Of a stretch of 60,097 nucleotides of DNA, positions 11,134 through 19,717 are shown one piece after another. Within the stretch, counting starts at the first letter, position 1, and the number at the start of each line of letters is the position of its first letter. A model generated the notes under the pieces. The model was not told where the DNA came from. It saw nothing but the letters and a program-made list of their open reading frames with translations, and did not search any database. A program made the translations under genes and the position numbers. Source of the stretch: Bacteroidales bacterium (GTDB lineage: Bacteria; Bacteroidota; Bacteroidia; Bacteroidales; UBA932); the NCBI GenBank assembly GCA_017561865.1, contig JAFZBH010000057.1:1-60097 (forward strand), in the 5' to 3' direction.

Positions 11134-11538
11134 GTGCAACGCTTGCTCAAGATTGCGGCAGTCCTTCTGCCCCTGCTTCTCTGCGGACGCCTCCAGGCCC
11201 AGCCCGCAGGGTATGACGTGTTCATTCCGATCAGCAAATATATGGCGCAGGGCAATGCCGACAACCTGTCGGCATGGTTTGACGACAACCTCGAGATCGC
11301 CGTGATCTCCCAGAGCAGCAGCGCCAGCAAGGCGCAGGCCCGCCAAATTGTCAAGACCTTCTTCGAGAGCCACAACCCCCGCTCCTTCGAAGTCAACCAC
11401 ACCGCCGGACGCGACAATATGAAATACGCCCTCGGCACCCTCAAGGCGGGCGGCGAGAGCTATTCCGTCACGATTTTCGTCAGTTCCAAGGGCAAGAGCT
11501 ACAAGATCCAGCAGCTCAAGATCGAGCAGCAGCCTTAA
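11134..11538 (+). CDS. Small secreted DUF4783-like protein
   Basis: A 134-residue protein starting at GTG 11134, with signal peptide ending near CGRLQAQ. The mature domain (about 25-134) has the pattern of the DUF4783 group of Bacteroidota, a small NTF2-like fold: FIPISKYMAQGNADNLSAWF, then a QARQIVKTFFESH helix and paired strands near the end (YSVTIFVSSKGKSYKIQQLKI). Function is unknown; periplasmic location is inferred from the signal peptide. It is divergent from rlmH (49 bp apart) and its stop is 1 bp from the convergent aminotransferase stop. No promoter element was found in the short upstream gap. Confidence 0.7.
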   Translation: MQRLLKIAAVLLPLLLCGRLQAQPAGYDVFIPISKYMAQGNADNLSAWFDDNLEIAVISQSSSASKAQARQIVKTFFESHNPRSFEVNHTAGRDNMKYALGTLKAGGESYSVTIFVSSKGKSYKIQQLKIEQQP

Positions 11539-11539
11539 T

Positions 11540-12646
11540 TCATCCCCCCAGCACGCAGTCGCAGATCCGGTCCACCGTGTCCGGGTCCAGGTCGCCGTAC
11601 AGCGGCAGGCACAGCACGCCCTCCGACAGGCGCCGGGCCACCGGCACATCGGCCCCGGCGGCGAAAGGCGCTCCCGCATAGCATTCCAGGTCGGGGACCA
11701 GCGGATAGAAATACTTGCGGGCGCGGATGCCCTTTTCGAGCAGACGCCCGTAGGCGGCGTCCCGCGCCGCCCGGTCTTCGAAGACCAGGGGAAAATAGGC
11801 GCCGTTGTGCTCCACTCCGGGGCGCGGCGCGAGGTGGCGAAGAGCTCCTCGCCCGTCCAGCCGCGCCCGGTAATGCGCCACATGCGCGAGCCGCGCGGAG
11901 ATCTCCTGCCCCACGTGACGCAGGTTGCACAGGCCCATCGCGGCCTGCAGTTCGCCCATCTTGGCGTTGCCGCCCACGGCGGCGCAGTGCTCCTCGTCGC
12001 GGATGCCGAAGTTCTTGGCGTCTTCGAGCGGCAGGAGCAGCGACTCATCGGCCGTGCAGACGGCTCCGCCCTCCACGGTGGAGAAGACTTTCGTCGCGTG
12101 GAAACTGAGCACGGACGCATCGCCGAAACGCATCACGCCTTCCCCGCCGAACCGGACGCCGAACGCATGCGCCGCATCATAGAGCACTTTCAGGCCGTGC
12201 CGACGGGCAAAAAAGTCAATCCGCTCCACATCGCAGACATTGCCGTAGACGTGGACCGGCAGGATGGCCGCCGTGCGCTCCGTCAGCAGGCGCTCCAGCA
12301 GGGCCGGGTCCAGTGTCCCGTCCGCCTCCAGCACATCGCAGAAGACCGGCCTGAAGCCGCTGCGCACGATGGCGTGGACGGTGGAAACGAAAGTGAAGGG
12401 CGTCGTGATGACTTCCCCTCCGGCAGGAAGCCGCAGGGCGGCGAGGGCGGCTTCCAGGGCCAGGTGTCCGTTGGTGAAGGGCACGGCGTGCGGAATGTCC
12501 AGGAAGCGCTCCAGCGCGGAGCGGAACGTTTCGTGCTGCGCGCCCATATTCGTCAGGATGCGGCTGTCCCACAGGGGACGGATCTGTTCGCAGAATTCCT
12601 CGAAAGAGGGCAGGGCCGTTCGGGTGACAAATACTTCTTCTTTCAT
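11540..12646 (-). CDS. DegT/DnrJ/EryC1/StrS-family PLP aminotransferase
   Basis: 368 residues from ATG 12646; upstream codons in the same open frame are the reverse of the neighbouring gene and are not family-like. Such enzymes transaminate keto-sugars, or more rarely other ketones, using PLP. The fold is recognisable: FTNGHLALEAALAALRL near residue 60, FTFVSTVHAIVRSG, the PLP Asp in VLYDAAHAFGV and the Schiff-base Lys in SFHATKVFST (about 185). The ATG overlaps the glycosyltransferase stop by 4 bases. It is the last gene of the efp-led operon and probably makes an amino group on a sugar or similar intermediate used by that pathway. Substrate is not predictable. Confidence 0.9.
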   Translation of the reverse strand: MKEEVFVTRTALPSFEEFCEQIRPLWDSRILTNMGAQHETFRSALERFLDIPHAVPFTNGHLALEAALAALRLPAGGEVITTPFTFVSTVHAIVRSGFRPVFCDVLEADGTLDPALLERLLTERTAAILPVHVYGNVCDVERIDFFARRHGLKVLYDAAHAFGVRFGGEGVMRFGDASVLSFHATKVFSTVEGGAVCTADESLLLPLEDAKNFGIRDEEHCAAVGGNAKMGELQAAMGLCNLRHVGQEISARLAHVAHYRARLDGRGALRHLAPRPGVEHNGAYFPLVFEDRAARDAAYGRLLEKGIRARKYFYPLVPDLECYAGAPFAAGADVPVARRLSEGVLCLPLYGDLDPDTVDRICDCVLGG

Positions 12647-13560
12647 CTGTTTCGCAGGGACAGGCAACAGTTTCTGTAATGACGCGCCAGGTCGCGGCCG
12701 AGCCGGCGCAGGGACACCCCGATCTCGCGCGGGGCAAGCAAGGCCGCATACGAGCGCCGCTCGAGCAGGCCGTTGGAGTCGAAGAGGCGCTTGCGCAGCA
12801 CGATTTCGCGGTGCAGCGAACCGCCCGTATAACCGTCGAGGGCGTCGAGCATCCGTTTCGCCTCTTCCCGTTCCGCATCGCCCATCCAGCGTCCGTGGAC
12901 GCTGGTCCAGGAGCCGGGCGCGCCGGTGCGGTAGACGCTCATACAGTCGTCCAGATAGAGCAGTCCGCCGCGCAGCGATCCCTGGATCTGCAGGACATAA
13001 TCGTTGACCACGACTTCCCGCATCGGCGTGGCAAGAAGATAGGCTTCCCGCCGGCAAAGCAGGGACGCCGTGGCGAAAGCGCTCCCTCCGGCGAGGACGA
13101 CTTCGCCCGCCGGAATGACGCAGTCCCGCAGCCGGTATGCCACATAGCCGTCCGGCTCGCCGTTCTTGAGCCGGAGCGCCCGGTGCGCGCAGATGTCCAC
13201 CCCGGGATGCGCCTCCAGGGCCGCCACCTGCTTGCGCAGCTTGTCGGGGTCGGTCCAGTAGTCATCCCCTTCACACAGGGCCACATAACGGCCGCGCACC
13301 AGCGGCCAGAGGAATTCACGCGGAATGAACACGCCCCTGGAGAACTGGTTCTCCGTCTGGTATATCCCCCGGATCAGCCCCGGATGGCGCGCCTCGTAGT
13401 CCCGGATGATATCGGCCGTTCCGTCGGTCGAGGCGTCATCGTGCACCAGAACCTCGATGCCGAACGGAGAGCGCTGCGAGACGAACCCCTCGAGGGCGTC
13501 ACGGATGCAGCCGGCGTGGTTGTAAGCCAGGCATAGGACGGTGACCAGCGGATTATCCAT
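12643..13560 (-). CDS. Glycosyltransferase family 2
   Basis: A 305-residue soluble GT-A glycosyltransferase. The N-terminus shows VTVLCLAYNHAGCIRDALEG, then VLVHDDASTDGT (nucleotide binding) and the metal-binding site in ALCEGDDYWTDPDKL (about residue 97). The C-terminal third has the Arg-rich helices typical of enzymes that bind the membrane face, but no transmembrane segment. GT2 enzymes transfer an activated sugar to a lipid-linked or protein acceptor. It overlaps the WbqC gene by 8 bases and the aminotransferase by 4, so all three are translated from one mRNA. Donor and acceptor are unknown. Confidence 0.9.
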   Translation of the reverse strand: MDNPLVTVLCLAYNHAGCIRDALEGFVSQRSPFGIEVLVHDDASTDGTADIIRDYEARHPGLIRGIYQTENQFSRGVFIPREFLWPLVRGRYVALCEGDDYWTDPDKLRKQVAALEAHPGVDICAHRALRLKNGEPDGYVAYRLRDCVIPAGEVVLAGGSAFATASLLCRREAYLLATPMREVVVNDYVLQIQGSLRGGLLYLDDCMSVYRTGAPGSWTSVHGRWMGDAEREEAKRMLDALDGYTGGSLHREIVLRKRLFDSNGLLERRSYAALLAPREIGVSLRRLGRDLARHYRNCCLSLRNR

Positions 13561-14257
13561 CGATAAACGTGTAGTCGTCGAGCATCTCGGTCAGCTGCTC
13601 GCGCGGGTTGAACATGATGGCGTCCAGGATGGACAGGCGCTCCACGAACGGTCCCTTGCCCTGGGGATAGTGCGGAAGGCCGGATTTGATGAAACGCAGG
13701 CGGATGCCCCGGGCGGCAAACTCGTCGAAATGATAGAGGGCCTGTCCGCCGATGGCATTGACGTAAGTATCCGCACCCACGCGCCGGCACTGGTCGTAGA
13801 CGCGCTCTTCTCGCTTGAAACGGTCGTTACCCGGCAGGTCGGAGGTCCGGCCGATGGGGGTACGGATGTCCAGATAGGCGCACACCTCGCGGATGGAATG
13901 TTCCAGAAACAGCGCCAGGTTGCGCTCCGGATAACGCAGGATCCGCTCCGCCAGCGCATATCCTTCCTCGAAACAGGGCGCCTTGTGGTAGGCCATCTGC
14001 AGGGTCCGGAGTTTCTTGCGCAGTTTGTCCGGATGCTCCATCAACAACCGGTCCCGGATCAGCCGGGATTCGGGATTCGAGAGGACCTCCAGCCGGAAAT
14101 ACTGCGGCTTCCCGTTCACGAGGATGAAGTTGCGATTCACCCAGCCGCTGCGTATATAAGCATAGTCATCCGCCAGCAGGAACAGGTCCGCGCAGCGGAT
14201 CAGCTGCCAGTATGCCAGATAAGGCAGGAAATAGGGTTGGTTCGCAGCCAGGGTCAT
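13553..14257 (-). CDS. WbqC-family protein
   Basis: A 234-residue protein beginning MTLAANQPYFLPYLAYWQLI, the signature of the WbqC-like family (NQPYFxPYxGY...I..AD.F...D). Further family features are YIRSGWVNRNFI and the late GGQALYH. Members occur in surface-polysaccharide and modified-sugar clusters and are thought to act on nucleotide-sugar or amino-sugar intermediates, but a defined reaction is not generally established. It overlaps the ATP-grasp-like gene by 4 bases and the glycosyltransferase by 8. Its presence supports a sugar-modifying role for the whole run. Confidence 0.85.
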   Translation of the reverse strand: MTLAANQPYFLPYLAYWQLIRCADLFLLADDYAYIRSGWVNRNFILVNGKPQYFRLEVLSNPESRLIRDRLLMEHPDKLRKKLRTLQMAYHKAPCFEEGYALAERILRYPERNLALFLEHSIREVCAYLDIRTPIGRTSDLPGNDRFKREERVYDQCRRVGADTYVNAIGGQALYHFDEFAARGIRLRFIKSGLPHYPQGKGPFVERLSILDAIMFNPREQLTEMLDDYTFIDG

Positions 14258-15456
14258 AATACGTCGCAGAAAGAGAGCAGCGCAGGGTCGTCGGTATGCA
14301 GCGGGCAGGCCTTGCGGTCATCGCCCACGTTGGTCACAGGCAGACTCGAAGCCCGGAAAAGGCCGGAGTCGAAATAGCGGTCGTCCACGCAGAGCATCAT
14401 CCCGCAGATATAGTCGTCATACGCCTTCCCTTCCCAGACCACCGGATAGCGGCGCTGGTCCAGGAAAGGCTGGAGGACCATCCCGTCCACGGGCCGCACC
14501 CCGTCGCGGCCGCGCCGCCACAACTGCCTCCACTCCGGCGCGCCGGTGAGCGGCCCGGCGTGTACGCCCTCGCTCTTCCCCAGGGTGCAGGGTTTGAGGA
14601 TATAGCCTTCCCGGTGGCGGCGCGCCTCCTCCAGGACCACCTCGGACTCCGGGTCCGCACAGATCCAGGTCGGAATGGCGTGGCTGCGAAGAAAAGAGGT
14701 CTGCTCCGCATCCAGACAAGCTCCGGTGAACGCATCGTCGAACCACAGGCGCATAAAACGCTTGTCGTGCAGCAGGAAGATGTTGCGGAAGTCGCTGACC
14801 ATCCCGACGTCCATCATCGCGCGCAGGGTATCCGACGAGAAACTGAGCAGGTCCCGCTGATTGAGCGCGCTGACTACGAACGTGTCCGCGCGGGCCCACT
14901 CGGCGCGACGCGGCTCCACCTCGTCCGCCTCGAGCACCTCCACCGTGCAGCCATCCGCTTCATAGAAACGTTTGTAGAGGCGGATTTCGCTGGTGCGGTC
15001 GGCGCTTTTCAGTACATACAGGCGCCTTCGTCCCGCGGGCAGCGCACGCATATAGTCCAGCAGTTCAGGATACAGGGTGCTGCGCTCTGCGCCGGGAAAA
15101 CGCTTCAGGAAGCGGTCGGCGGCATATTCGCTGAACCAGGACATGAAGATGCCGTGGGCGAAGAAGCGCGAGGTGATCTCGCAGAGCTTCAGCTCTCCCC
15201 CGCGGGTGACGATATAGTCCGGCCGCCAGGTGCCTGCCCGGAAAGGATAGGCCCGCTGCCAGTCGAGGATCTCCAGCACGCGCTCCGGCAGCGGGAAGCG
15301 CGACGGGACATAATCCTCATAGTGCAGGGCGAAATGCTCGGCGCAGCGATAAAGGATGGCGTGCAGGCGGCGCAATTCCTCCCGCCGCGCCGTCGTGATG
15401 CCGACGGGGCGGTCGTGATACCATCGGAGATAGTAGCCCGCGAGGTCAGCGTACAT
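14254..15456 (-). CDS. ATP-grasp-like protein, possible amide or peptide ligase
   Basis: A 400-residue soluble protein not recognised at family level. The C-terminal half contains EGYILKPCTLGKSEGVHAG, which resembles the lysine and glycine-rich loop of ATP-grasp ligases, and a later VLQPFLDQRRYPVVWEGKAYDDYI with the acidic/basic order of the ATP-grasp metal site. Earlier parts include YIVTRGGELKLCEITSRF and LYVLKSADRTSEIRLYK. ATP-grasp enzymes join a carboxylate to an amine through an acyl phosphate. If correct, it could attach an amino acid or other acid to the amino group made by the aminotransferase in the same operon. It overlaps the radical SAM gene by 11 bases. The fold assignment is tentative. 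Confidence 0.5.
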   Translation of the reverse strand: MYADLAGYYLRWYHDRPVGITTARREELRRLHAILYRCAEHFALHYEDYVPSRFPLPERVLEILDWQRAYPFRAGTWRPDYIVTRGGELKLCEITSRFFAHGIFMSWFSEYAADRFLKRFPGAERSTLYPELLDYMRALPAGRRRLYVLKSADRTSEIRLYKRFYEADGCTVEVLEADEVEPRRAEWARADTFVVSALNQRDLLSFSSDTLRAMMDVGMVSDFRNIFLLHDKRFMRLWFDDAFTGACLDAEQTSFLRSHAIPTWICADPESEVVLEEARRHREGYILKPCTLGKSEGVHAGPLTGAPEWRQLWRRGRDGVRPVDGMVLQPFLDQRRYPVVWEGKAYDDYICGMMLCVDDRYFDSGLFRASSLPVTNVGDDRKACPLHTDDPALLSFCDVL

Positions 15457-16687
15457 CCTCGAACAGCCGGGACTGGTAGCCCAGGCACTGGAAACCGTTG
15501 CGGTTGATCAGCGGAATGTCCTCTTCCGTGATGCCCAGCTGCATACGCACCCAGTAGCAGATGCTCACGCTCATTCCGAGCTTGTCGGTATAGGCTCTCA
15601 TCTTTGCGATGCACGCGCGGCTGAGTGAGCGGTCCGGCGCCGTGCGGCCCCGCTGCTTGCGGTGGTCGGCGTTGGACGGCAGCAGGTAGGCTTCGTAGAG
15701 CTCCCGCTCCAGGCTCGGATCGAAATGGCCCAGCAGGGGACCCAGCATCGAGAGGTTCTCCATACAGGCCGTCAGGAATTCGGGCTTGTAGTTGATGATC
15801 CCCGCCGCGTGCAGGGCGTCGAAGAAGGTCCGGATGTGCTCGTCCGAGAGCCAGGGCGTGAGGATAGGCTGGATCAGCGCGGAGTTGGCCGGGATGCCGC
15901 GCTCCTGGCAGAGCCGCACCGCCGCGAGGCGCTCGGAGAGCGGGGCGGCATAAGGCTCCAGCAGGGTGCGGAACGCATCCGGCATGATGGACACGCTGGT
16001 GTTGAACTGCATCCGTTCGCGCAGCTGCCCGAACAGGTCCAGCACCGACTCTCCCCCGTCCTCGACCAGCAGGTGCTTCGCTCCGGCCTTGGAGGCGATG
16101 AAAAGCCGCGCCCGGGAAGCGGGGAAACGGCGGAAATGGTCGATGAATTCCCGCAGGATCCGGTGCGCGATGCCCGTCAGCAGGGTCGCTTCCTGGAAGG
16201 CTTCGGTCTTGGGGGAGAAATAGTAATAATGGGGGGCGTTTTCGCTCTGCGGACCGTTCATCTCGTCCAGCAGGCGCCGCACGAAAAGGTGATAATTCTC
16301 CAGGGCCGTGAGCGGCTGTTCGTGCACTCCGTCCGTGACCAGACAATACTGGCAGCCCACACCGCATCCCCGCACGGGGTTGATCTCATAGGTCAGCGTG
16401 GGGCAGTGGCCGGTGTAGTTGTGGATCTCGGCCTCTTCCGCAGCCGGGTCGGTCTGCTTGAGCGTGTAGCGGGTCCTGGGCAGCAGCATCCCGTCACGGA
16501 AACGCTGCAGGAACAGGCGCGAACCCCGCTCCAGGCCGGCGAGCGTCTCCGCCGAGGGCTCCACACAAACGCCCAGTTCCCGGAGACGGGCGGCATCCAC
16601 AGGACGCACCGCCAGGTCCGGGAACTGATAAATGTCGGTCTCTCCGCGGTAAAACGGAGAATAGTCAATCCACTCAGGCACGGCCAC
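15446..16687 (-). CDS. Radical SAM protein, spore photoproduct lyase/Rv2578c-like
   Basis: 413 residues. INPVRGCGVGCQYCLV holds the 4Fe-4S/SAM motif CX3CX2C at Cys108, Cys112 and Cys115; the preceding NPVRGC is typical of the SplB/Rv2578c-type group. A TIM-barrel-like run follows with the strands RARLFIASKAGA and MQFNTSVSIMPDAF and the IPANSALIQPILTPW segment. An N-terminal extension of about 95 residues (starting MAVPEWIDYSPFYRG) precedes the core. The reaction cannot be read from sequence; members of this group are mostly uncharacterised. The gene overlaps efp upstream by 14 bases and the ATP-grasp-like gene downstream by 11, so it sits inside a co-translated operon. Confidence 0.85.
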   Translation of the reverse strand: MAVPEWIDYSPFYRGETDIYQFPDLAVRPVDAARLRELGVCVEPSAETLAGLERGSRLFLQRFRDGMLLPRTRYTLKQTDPAAEEAEIHNYTGHCPTLTYEINPVRGCGVGCQYCLVTDGVHEQPLTALENYHLFVRRLLDEMNGPQSENAPHYYYFSPKTEAFQEATLLTGIAHRILREFIDHFRRFPASRARLFIASKAGAKHLLVEDGGESVLDLFGQLRERMQFNTSVSIMPDAFRTLLEPYAAPLSERLAAVRLCQERGIPANSALIQPILTPWLSDEHIRTFFDALHAAGIINYKPEFLTACMENLSMLGPLLGHFDPSLERELYEAYLLPSNADHRKQRGRTAPDRSLSRACIAKMRAYTDKLGMSVSICYWVRMQLGITEEDIPLINRNGFQCLGYQSRLFEDVR

Positions 16688-17237
16688 CGTAGGAACGATC
16701 CGAGGTATTGACGGTGATCTTCTCGCCCGTCTCGATGAAGAGCGGGACCATCACCTTGGCACCGGTCTCGAGGGTGACCTCCTTGAGGGCGGAGGTGGAG
16801 GCGGTGTTACCCTTGACGGCGGGCTCGGAATACGTGACCTCGAGGGTGACGTAGGTCGGGAGTTCGCAGGTGAGGCACCTCTCCTCGCCCACGACGAACA
16901 TCATCTCGACGTGCTGGCCTTCCTTCATCAGGTCGGCATTCTCGACGACGTCCTTCGGCAGGAGGATCTGCTCGTAGGTCTCTTCGTGCATGAAGTTGAA
17001 ACCATCCTCTTCGGCATAGAGGAACTGGTACGGGCGCCGCTCGACCTCGATCGTCTCGATCTTCATGCCGGCGGTGAAGGTGTTCTCCAGGATGTTGCCG
17101 TTCTCCAGGTTGCGGAGCTTGGTCTTCACGAAAGCGGGGCCCTTGCCCGGCTTGACGTGCTGGAACCACACGATCTGGCACGGTTTGCCGTTGTACTTGA
17201 GGAAAAGTCCGTTTTTGAAATCAGCTGTTGTTGCCAT
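16674..17237 (-). CDS. efp: Translation elongation factor P
   Basis: 187 residues. EF-P binds ribosomes stalled at polyproline and stimulates peptide bond formation. Domain I begins MATTADFKNGLFLKYNGKPC and carries the tip loop HVKPGKGPAF with Lys32 at the position that is modified in some bacteria. Domains II and III follow, ending ETGEKITVNTSDRSY. The 3' end overlaps the radical SAM start by 14 bases, so efp is the first gene of the six-gene leftward run. A promoter element lies at 17278-17285. Whether the downstream enzymes act on EF-P is not indicated; they look like a sugar pathway. Confidence 0.97.
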   Translation of the reverse strand: MATTADFKNGLFLKYNGKPCQIVWFQHVKPGKGPAFVKTKLRNLENGNILENTFTAGMKIETIEVERRPYQFLYAEEDGFNFMHEETYEQILLPKDVVENADLMKEGQHVEMMFVVGEERCLTCELPTYVTLEVTYSEPAVKGNTASTSALKEVTLETGAKVMVPLFIETGEKITVNTSDRSYGGRA

Positions 17238-17277
17238 AAATGTATCTCTTATTAGTTTGAATTAGCGTATAACCGGG

Positions 17278-17285
17278 CAAATTTA
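17278..17285 (-). promoter_or_regulatory. -7 promoter element TAAATTTG for efp
   Basis: TAAATTTG on the minus strand, 40 bases before the efp ATG at 17237. It separates efp and its followers from ispH upstream. Confidence 0.55.
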
Positions 17286-17299
17286 ACGAATTGAGTCAA

Positions 17300-18187
17300 T
17301 TATTGCAAATTTTTGATGGCGCCGGCCACCTCCTCCAGCAGCCATTTGGGCGTGGAAGTGGCACCGCACACGCCCACACTGTCATCCGGGCCGAACCATT
17401 CCGCCCGGAGGTCCGAAGCCGCCCCGATGTGCCAGGTGCGGATGTTGGCGCTGCGGCACAGTTCGCACAGGACCTTGCCGTTGGAACTGTCCTTGCCGGA
17501 CACGAACACGACGACGTCGTGGCTGCGGGCGAATTCGGCGAGCTGGCGGTGGCGCGAGGCGACCTGCCGGCAGATGGTCTCGTGCACGGTCAGCGCGGCT
17601 CCGTCCATGGCGGAAGACAGGCGATCCCATATCTTTGCATACCCGTCCGGGCTCATCGTGGTCTGGGAGAACAGTTCGATGTCGCTGTCCGTGCGGAGCG
17701 TTCCGTCGGCAAGACGGTCCTGCAACTGCTCCACGTTCTCGACGACGACAGCCTGCCCGTCCACCTGCCCCACCAGGCCCAGCACCTCGGGATGCCCGAT
17801 CTTGCCGAAAATCACGACCTGCCCGCCGGTGGCCGAGAGGCGCCGGTGCGCCTGCCGGATCTTGCGCTGGAGGTCCAGCACCACCGGACAGGTGCAATCG
17901 ACCACCCGGAAGCCCAGTTCGCGGGCGCGCCCGTAGACCTGCGGCGGCTCGCCGTGCGCCCGGATCAGCAGGGTCTCCCCCGCAACAGGTTCGCGCATTT
18001 CCCACAGGTCGTCCGTATCGATGGTCACCAGCCCGCGGGACTCCAGCCGGGCGAGCTCTTCCTCATTGTGCACGATGGCACCCAGCGAGAACAGTTTCCC
18101 GCCTTCGTCCAGGTACTTCTCGGCCGTCCCGATGGCGCGGATCACGCCGCCGCAGAAGCCGGAACAGGGATCGATTTCAACCTGCAT
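17300..18187 (-). CDS. ispH: 4-hydroxy-3-methylbut-2-enyl diphosphate reductase
   Basis: 295 residues. IspH reduces HMBPP to IPP and DMAPP, the last step of the MEP isoprenoid pathway, using a 4Fe-4S cluster. The three cluster cysteines are visible in DPCSGFCGGV (Cys12 by homology), VDCTCPVV and SVGVCGATSTP; the conserved AHGEPP and FSQTTMS segments are also present. Length is normal for the short bacterial form. The ATG shares its first base with the end of the cmk stop (TAATG), a translationally coupled arrangement. Confidence 0.96.
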   Translation of the reverse strand: MQVEIDPCSGFCGGVIRAIGTAEKYLDEGGKLFSLGAIVHNEEELARLESRGLVTIDTDDLWEMREPVAGETLLIRAHGEPPQVYGRARELGFRVVDCTCPVVLDLQRKIRQAHRRLSATGGQVVIFGKIGHPEVLGLVGQVDGQAVVVENVEQLQDRLADGTLRTDSDIELFSQTTMSPDGYAKIWDRLSSAMDGAALTVHETICRQVASRHRQLAEFARSHDVVVFVSGKDSSNGKVLCELCRSANIRTWHIGAASDLRAEWFGPDDSVGVCGATSTPKWLLEEVAGAIKNLQ

Positions 18188-18921
18188 TACGCCCCTGCGC
18201 CATTCCGGGCCTGGTCCGGAGTCTCATTGTCCGGCGCGTCAAGCAGGCCGAATTTGCCGCGGATGAGCCCTTCCGCCCAGGCGATCTCGTCGGTGAAGCC
18301 CATATCCGAGTTGTCCAGCACGAAGGCGTCCTCCGCCCGGCGCAACGGGGAAGTCTCGCGATGCGAGTCAATATAGTCGCGCTCCATCAGGTTCTTCATC
18401 ACCTCTTCGAAGACAGGGTTCTCCCCCTTGGAGACAAGTTCGTCGAAACGGCGCTGCGTGCGCACCTCGGGACGCGCGGTCATAAAGATCTTGATCTCGG
18501 CGTTCGGGAAGACCGTAGTGCCGATGTCGCGGCCGTCCATCACGACGCGGCCGGCGGCGGAGAACGCGTGCAGCCGGCGGTCCACCCAGGCGCGGACATA
18601 AGGCACGGCGGCGATCGGGCTGACCTGCGAGGAGACCTCCATCGTCCGGATTTCTTTCTCGATATTGCGCTCGCCCATATAGAGGATGGTCCCCGGAGCA
18701 AAGTGCAGGTCGAGCGTCTCGATGGCGGCTTCCAGGGCCGGATCGACCGTATTGTCAGGGGCGATCAGCCCCTGCTCCTGCGCGAAAAGGGTCACCCCGC
18801 GGTACATGGCGCCGGAGTCCAGATACAGAAAATCAAAATGCTGCGCAATCAGGCGCGCCAGGGTACTTTTCCCGGTGGAGGAATAGCCGTCCACGGCAAT
18901 GGTGATGTCAGGGAATCGCAT
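18187..18921 (-). CDS. cmk: (d)CMP kinase
   Basis: 244 residues. Converts CMP and dCMP to the diphosphates in the cytosol. The P-loop DGYSSTGKST is at residues 11-20, followed by YLDSGAMYRGVTL and the lid-region DGRDIGTTVFPNAEIKIFMTA motif. The extra C-terminal 20 residues (after the usual LIRGKFG) are not conserved and run close to the ispH start. The gene is 9 bases downstream of lptB. Confidence 0.95.
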   Translation of the reverse strand: MRFPDITIAVDGYSSTGKSTLARLIAQHFDFLYLDSGAMYRGVTLFAQEQGLIAPDNTVDPALEAAIETLDLHFAPGTILYMGERNIEKEIRTMEVSSQVSPIAAVPYVRAWVDRRLHAFSAAGRVVMDGRDIGTTVFPNAEIKIFMTARPEVRTQRRFDELVSKGENPVFEEVMKNLMERDYIDSHRETSPLRRAEDAFVLDNSDMGFTDEIAWAEGLIRGKFGLLDAPDNETPDQARNGAGA

Positions 18922-18929
18922 AGTAGTGG

Positions 18930-19706
18930 TTATTGTGTTTTAGTACGTTCATATTCGGCGCGGGCGCGCTCCACGGAAACGGACCGCTTGAGCACGAAGC
19001 CGGAACCGAGGTATTTGGTGCGGACGTCTTCGTCCGCGGCCAGGTCCGCGGGGGTGCCTTCCTGCAGGATGGTGCCTTCGTAGAGAAGGTAGGCGCGGTC
19101 CGTGATGGCGAGGGTCTCGCCCACGTTGTGGTCCGTGATGATGACGCCGATGTTGCGGTATTTCAGCTTGGCGATGATGTACTGGATGTCCTCCACGGCG
19201 ATCGGGTCGACGCCGGCGAAGGGCTCGTCGAGCAGGATGAACTTGGGGTCGATGGCCAGGGCGCGGGCGATTTCGCAGCGGCGCCGCTCGCCGCCGGAGA
19301 GCTGGATGCCCAGCGACTTGCGCACCTTGGAGAGATTGAATTCGTCGATGAGCGACTCGAGGCGCCGCTCGCGCTCTTCGCGCGGGATGCCGCGCATTTC
19401 CATCACGGAGACGATGTTGTCCTCGACGCTCATCTTACGGAACACGGAGGCGTCCTGGGGCAGGTAGCCGATGCCTTTCTGGGCCCGCTGGTACATCGGC
19501 AGGCCGGTAATCTCCTCGTCGTCGATGAAGACGCGGCCGGCGTTGGGGACGATCTGGCCCGTGATCATATAGAAACTGGTGGTCTTGCCGGCCCCGTTCG
19601 GGCCGAGGAATCCGACGATCTCGCCTTGTTCGACCTCCATCGACACGCCCTTGACGACCGTGCGGACGCCGTATTTCTTGACCAGGTTTTCGCAGCGCAG
19701 TTTCAT
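18930..19706 (-). CDS. lptB: LPS export ABC transporter ATP-binding protein LptB
   Basis: 258 residues. LptB powers extraction of lipopolysaccharide from the inner membrane with LptFG. Walker [10 protein letters not shown], the Q loop near [12 protein letters not shown], signature [17 protein letters not shown] and Walker [13 protein letters not shown] are all present, followed by the H-loop ITDHNV. The sequence YLPQ(D/E)ASVFR is characteristic of LptB rather than general ABC ATPases. A 20-residue tail extends past the usual end. It starts 11 bases after dnaX. Confidence 0.95.
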   Translation of the reverse strand: MKLRCENLVKKYGVRTVVKGVSMEVEQGEIVGFLGPNGAGKTTSFYMITGQIVPNAGRVFIDDEEITGLPMYQRAQKGIGYLPQDASVFRKMSVEDNIVSVMEMRGIPREERERRLESLIDEFNLSKVRKSLGIQLSGGERRRCEIARALAIDPKFILLDEPFAGVDPIAVEDIQYIIAKLKYRNIGVIITDHNVGETLAITDRAYLLYEGTILQEGTPADLAADEDVRTKYLGSGFVLKRSVSVERARAEYERTKTQ

Positions 19707-19717
19707 ATCGCTTCTCG

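Noticed and set aside
16674..17237. EF-P as the substrate of the adjacent radical SAM enzyme
   Set aside because: The known radical SAM EF-P modifier is a lysine aminomutase of a different family with EpmA as partner; the other genes here look like sugar enzymes, so adjacency alone does not support it.
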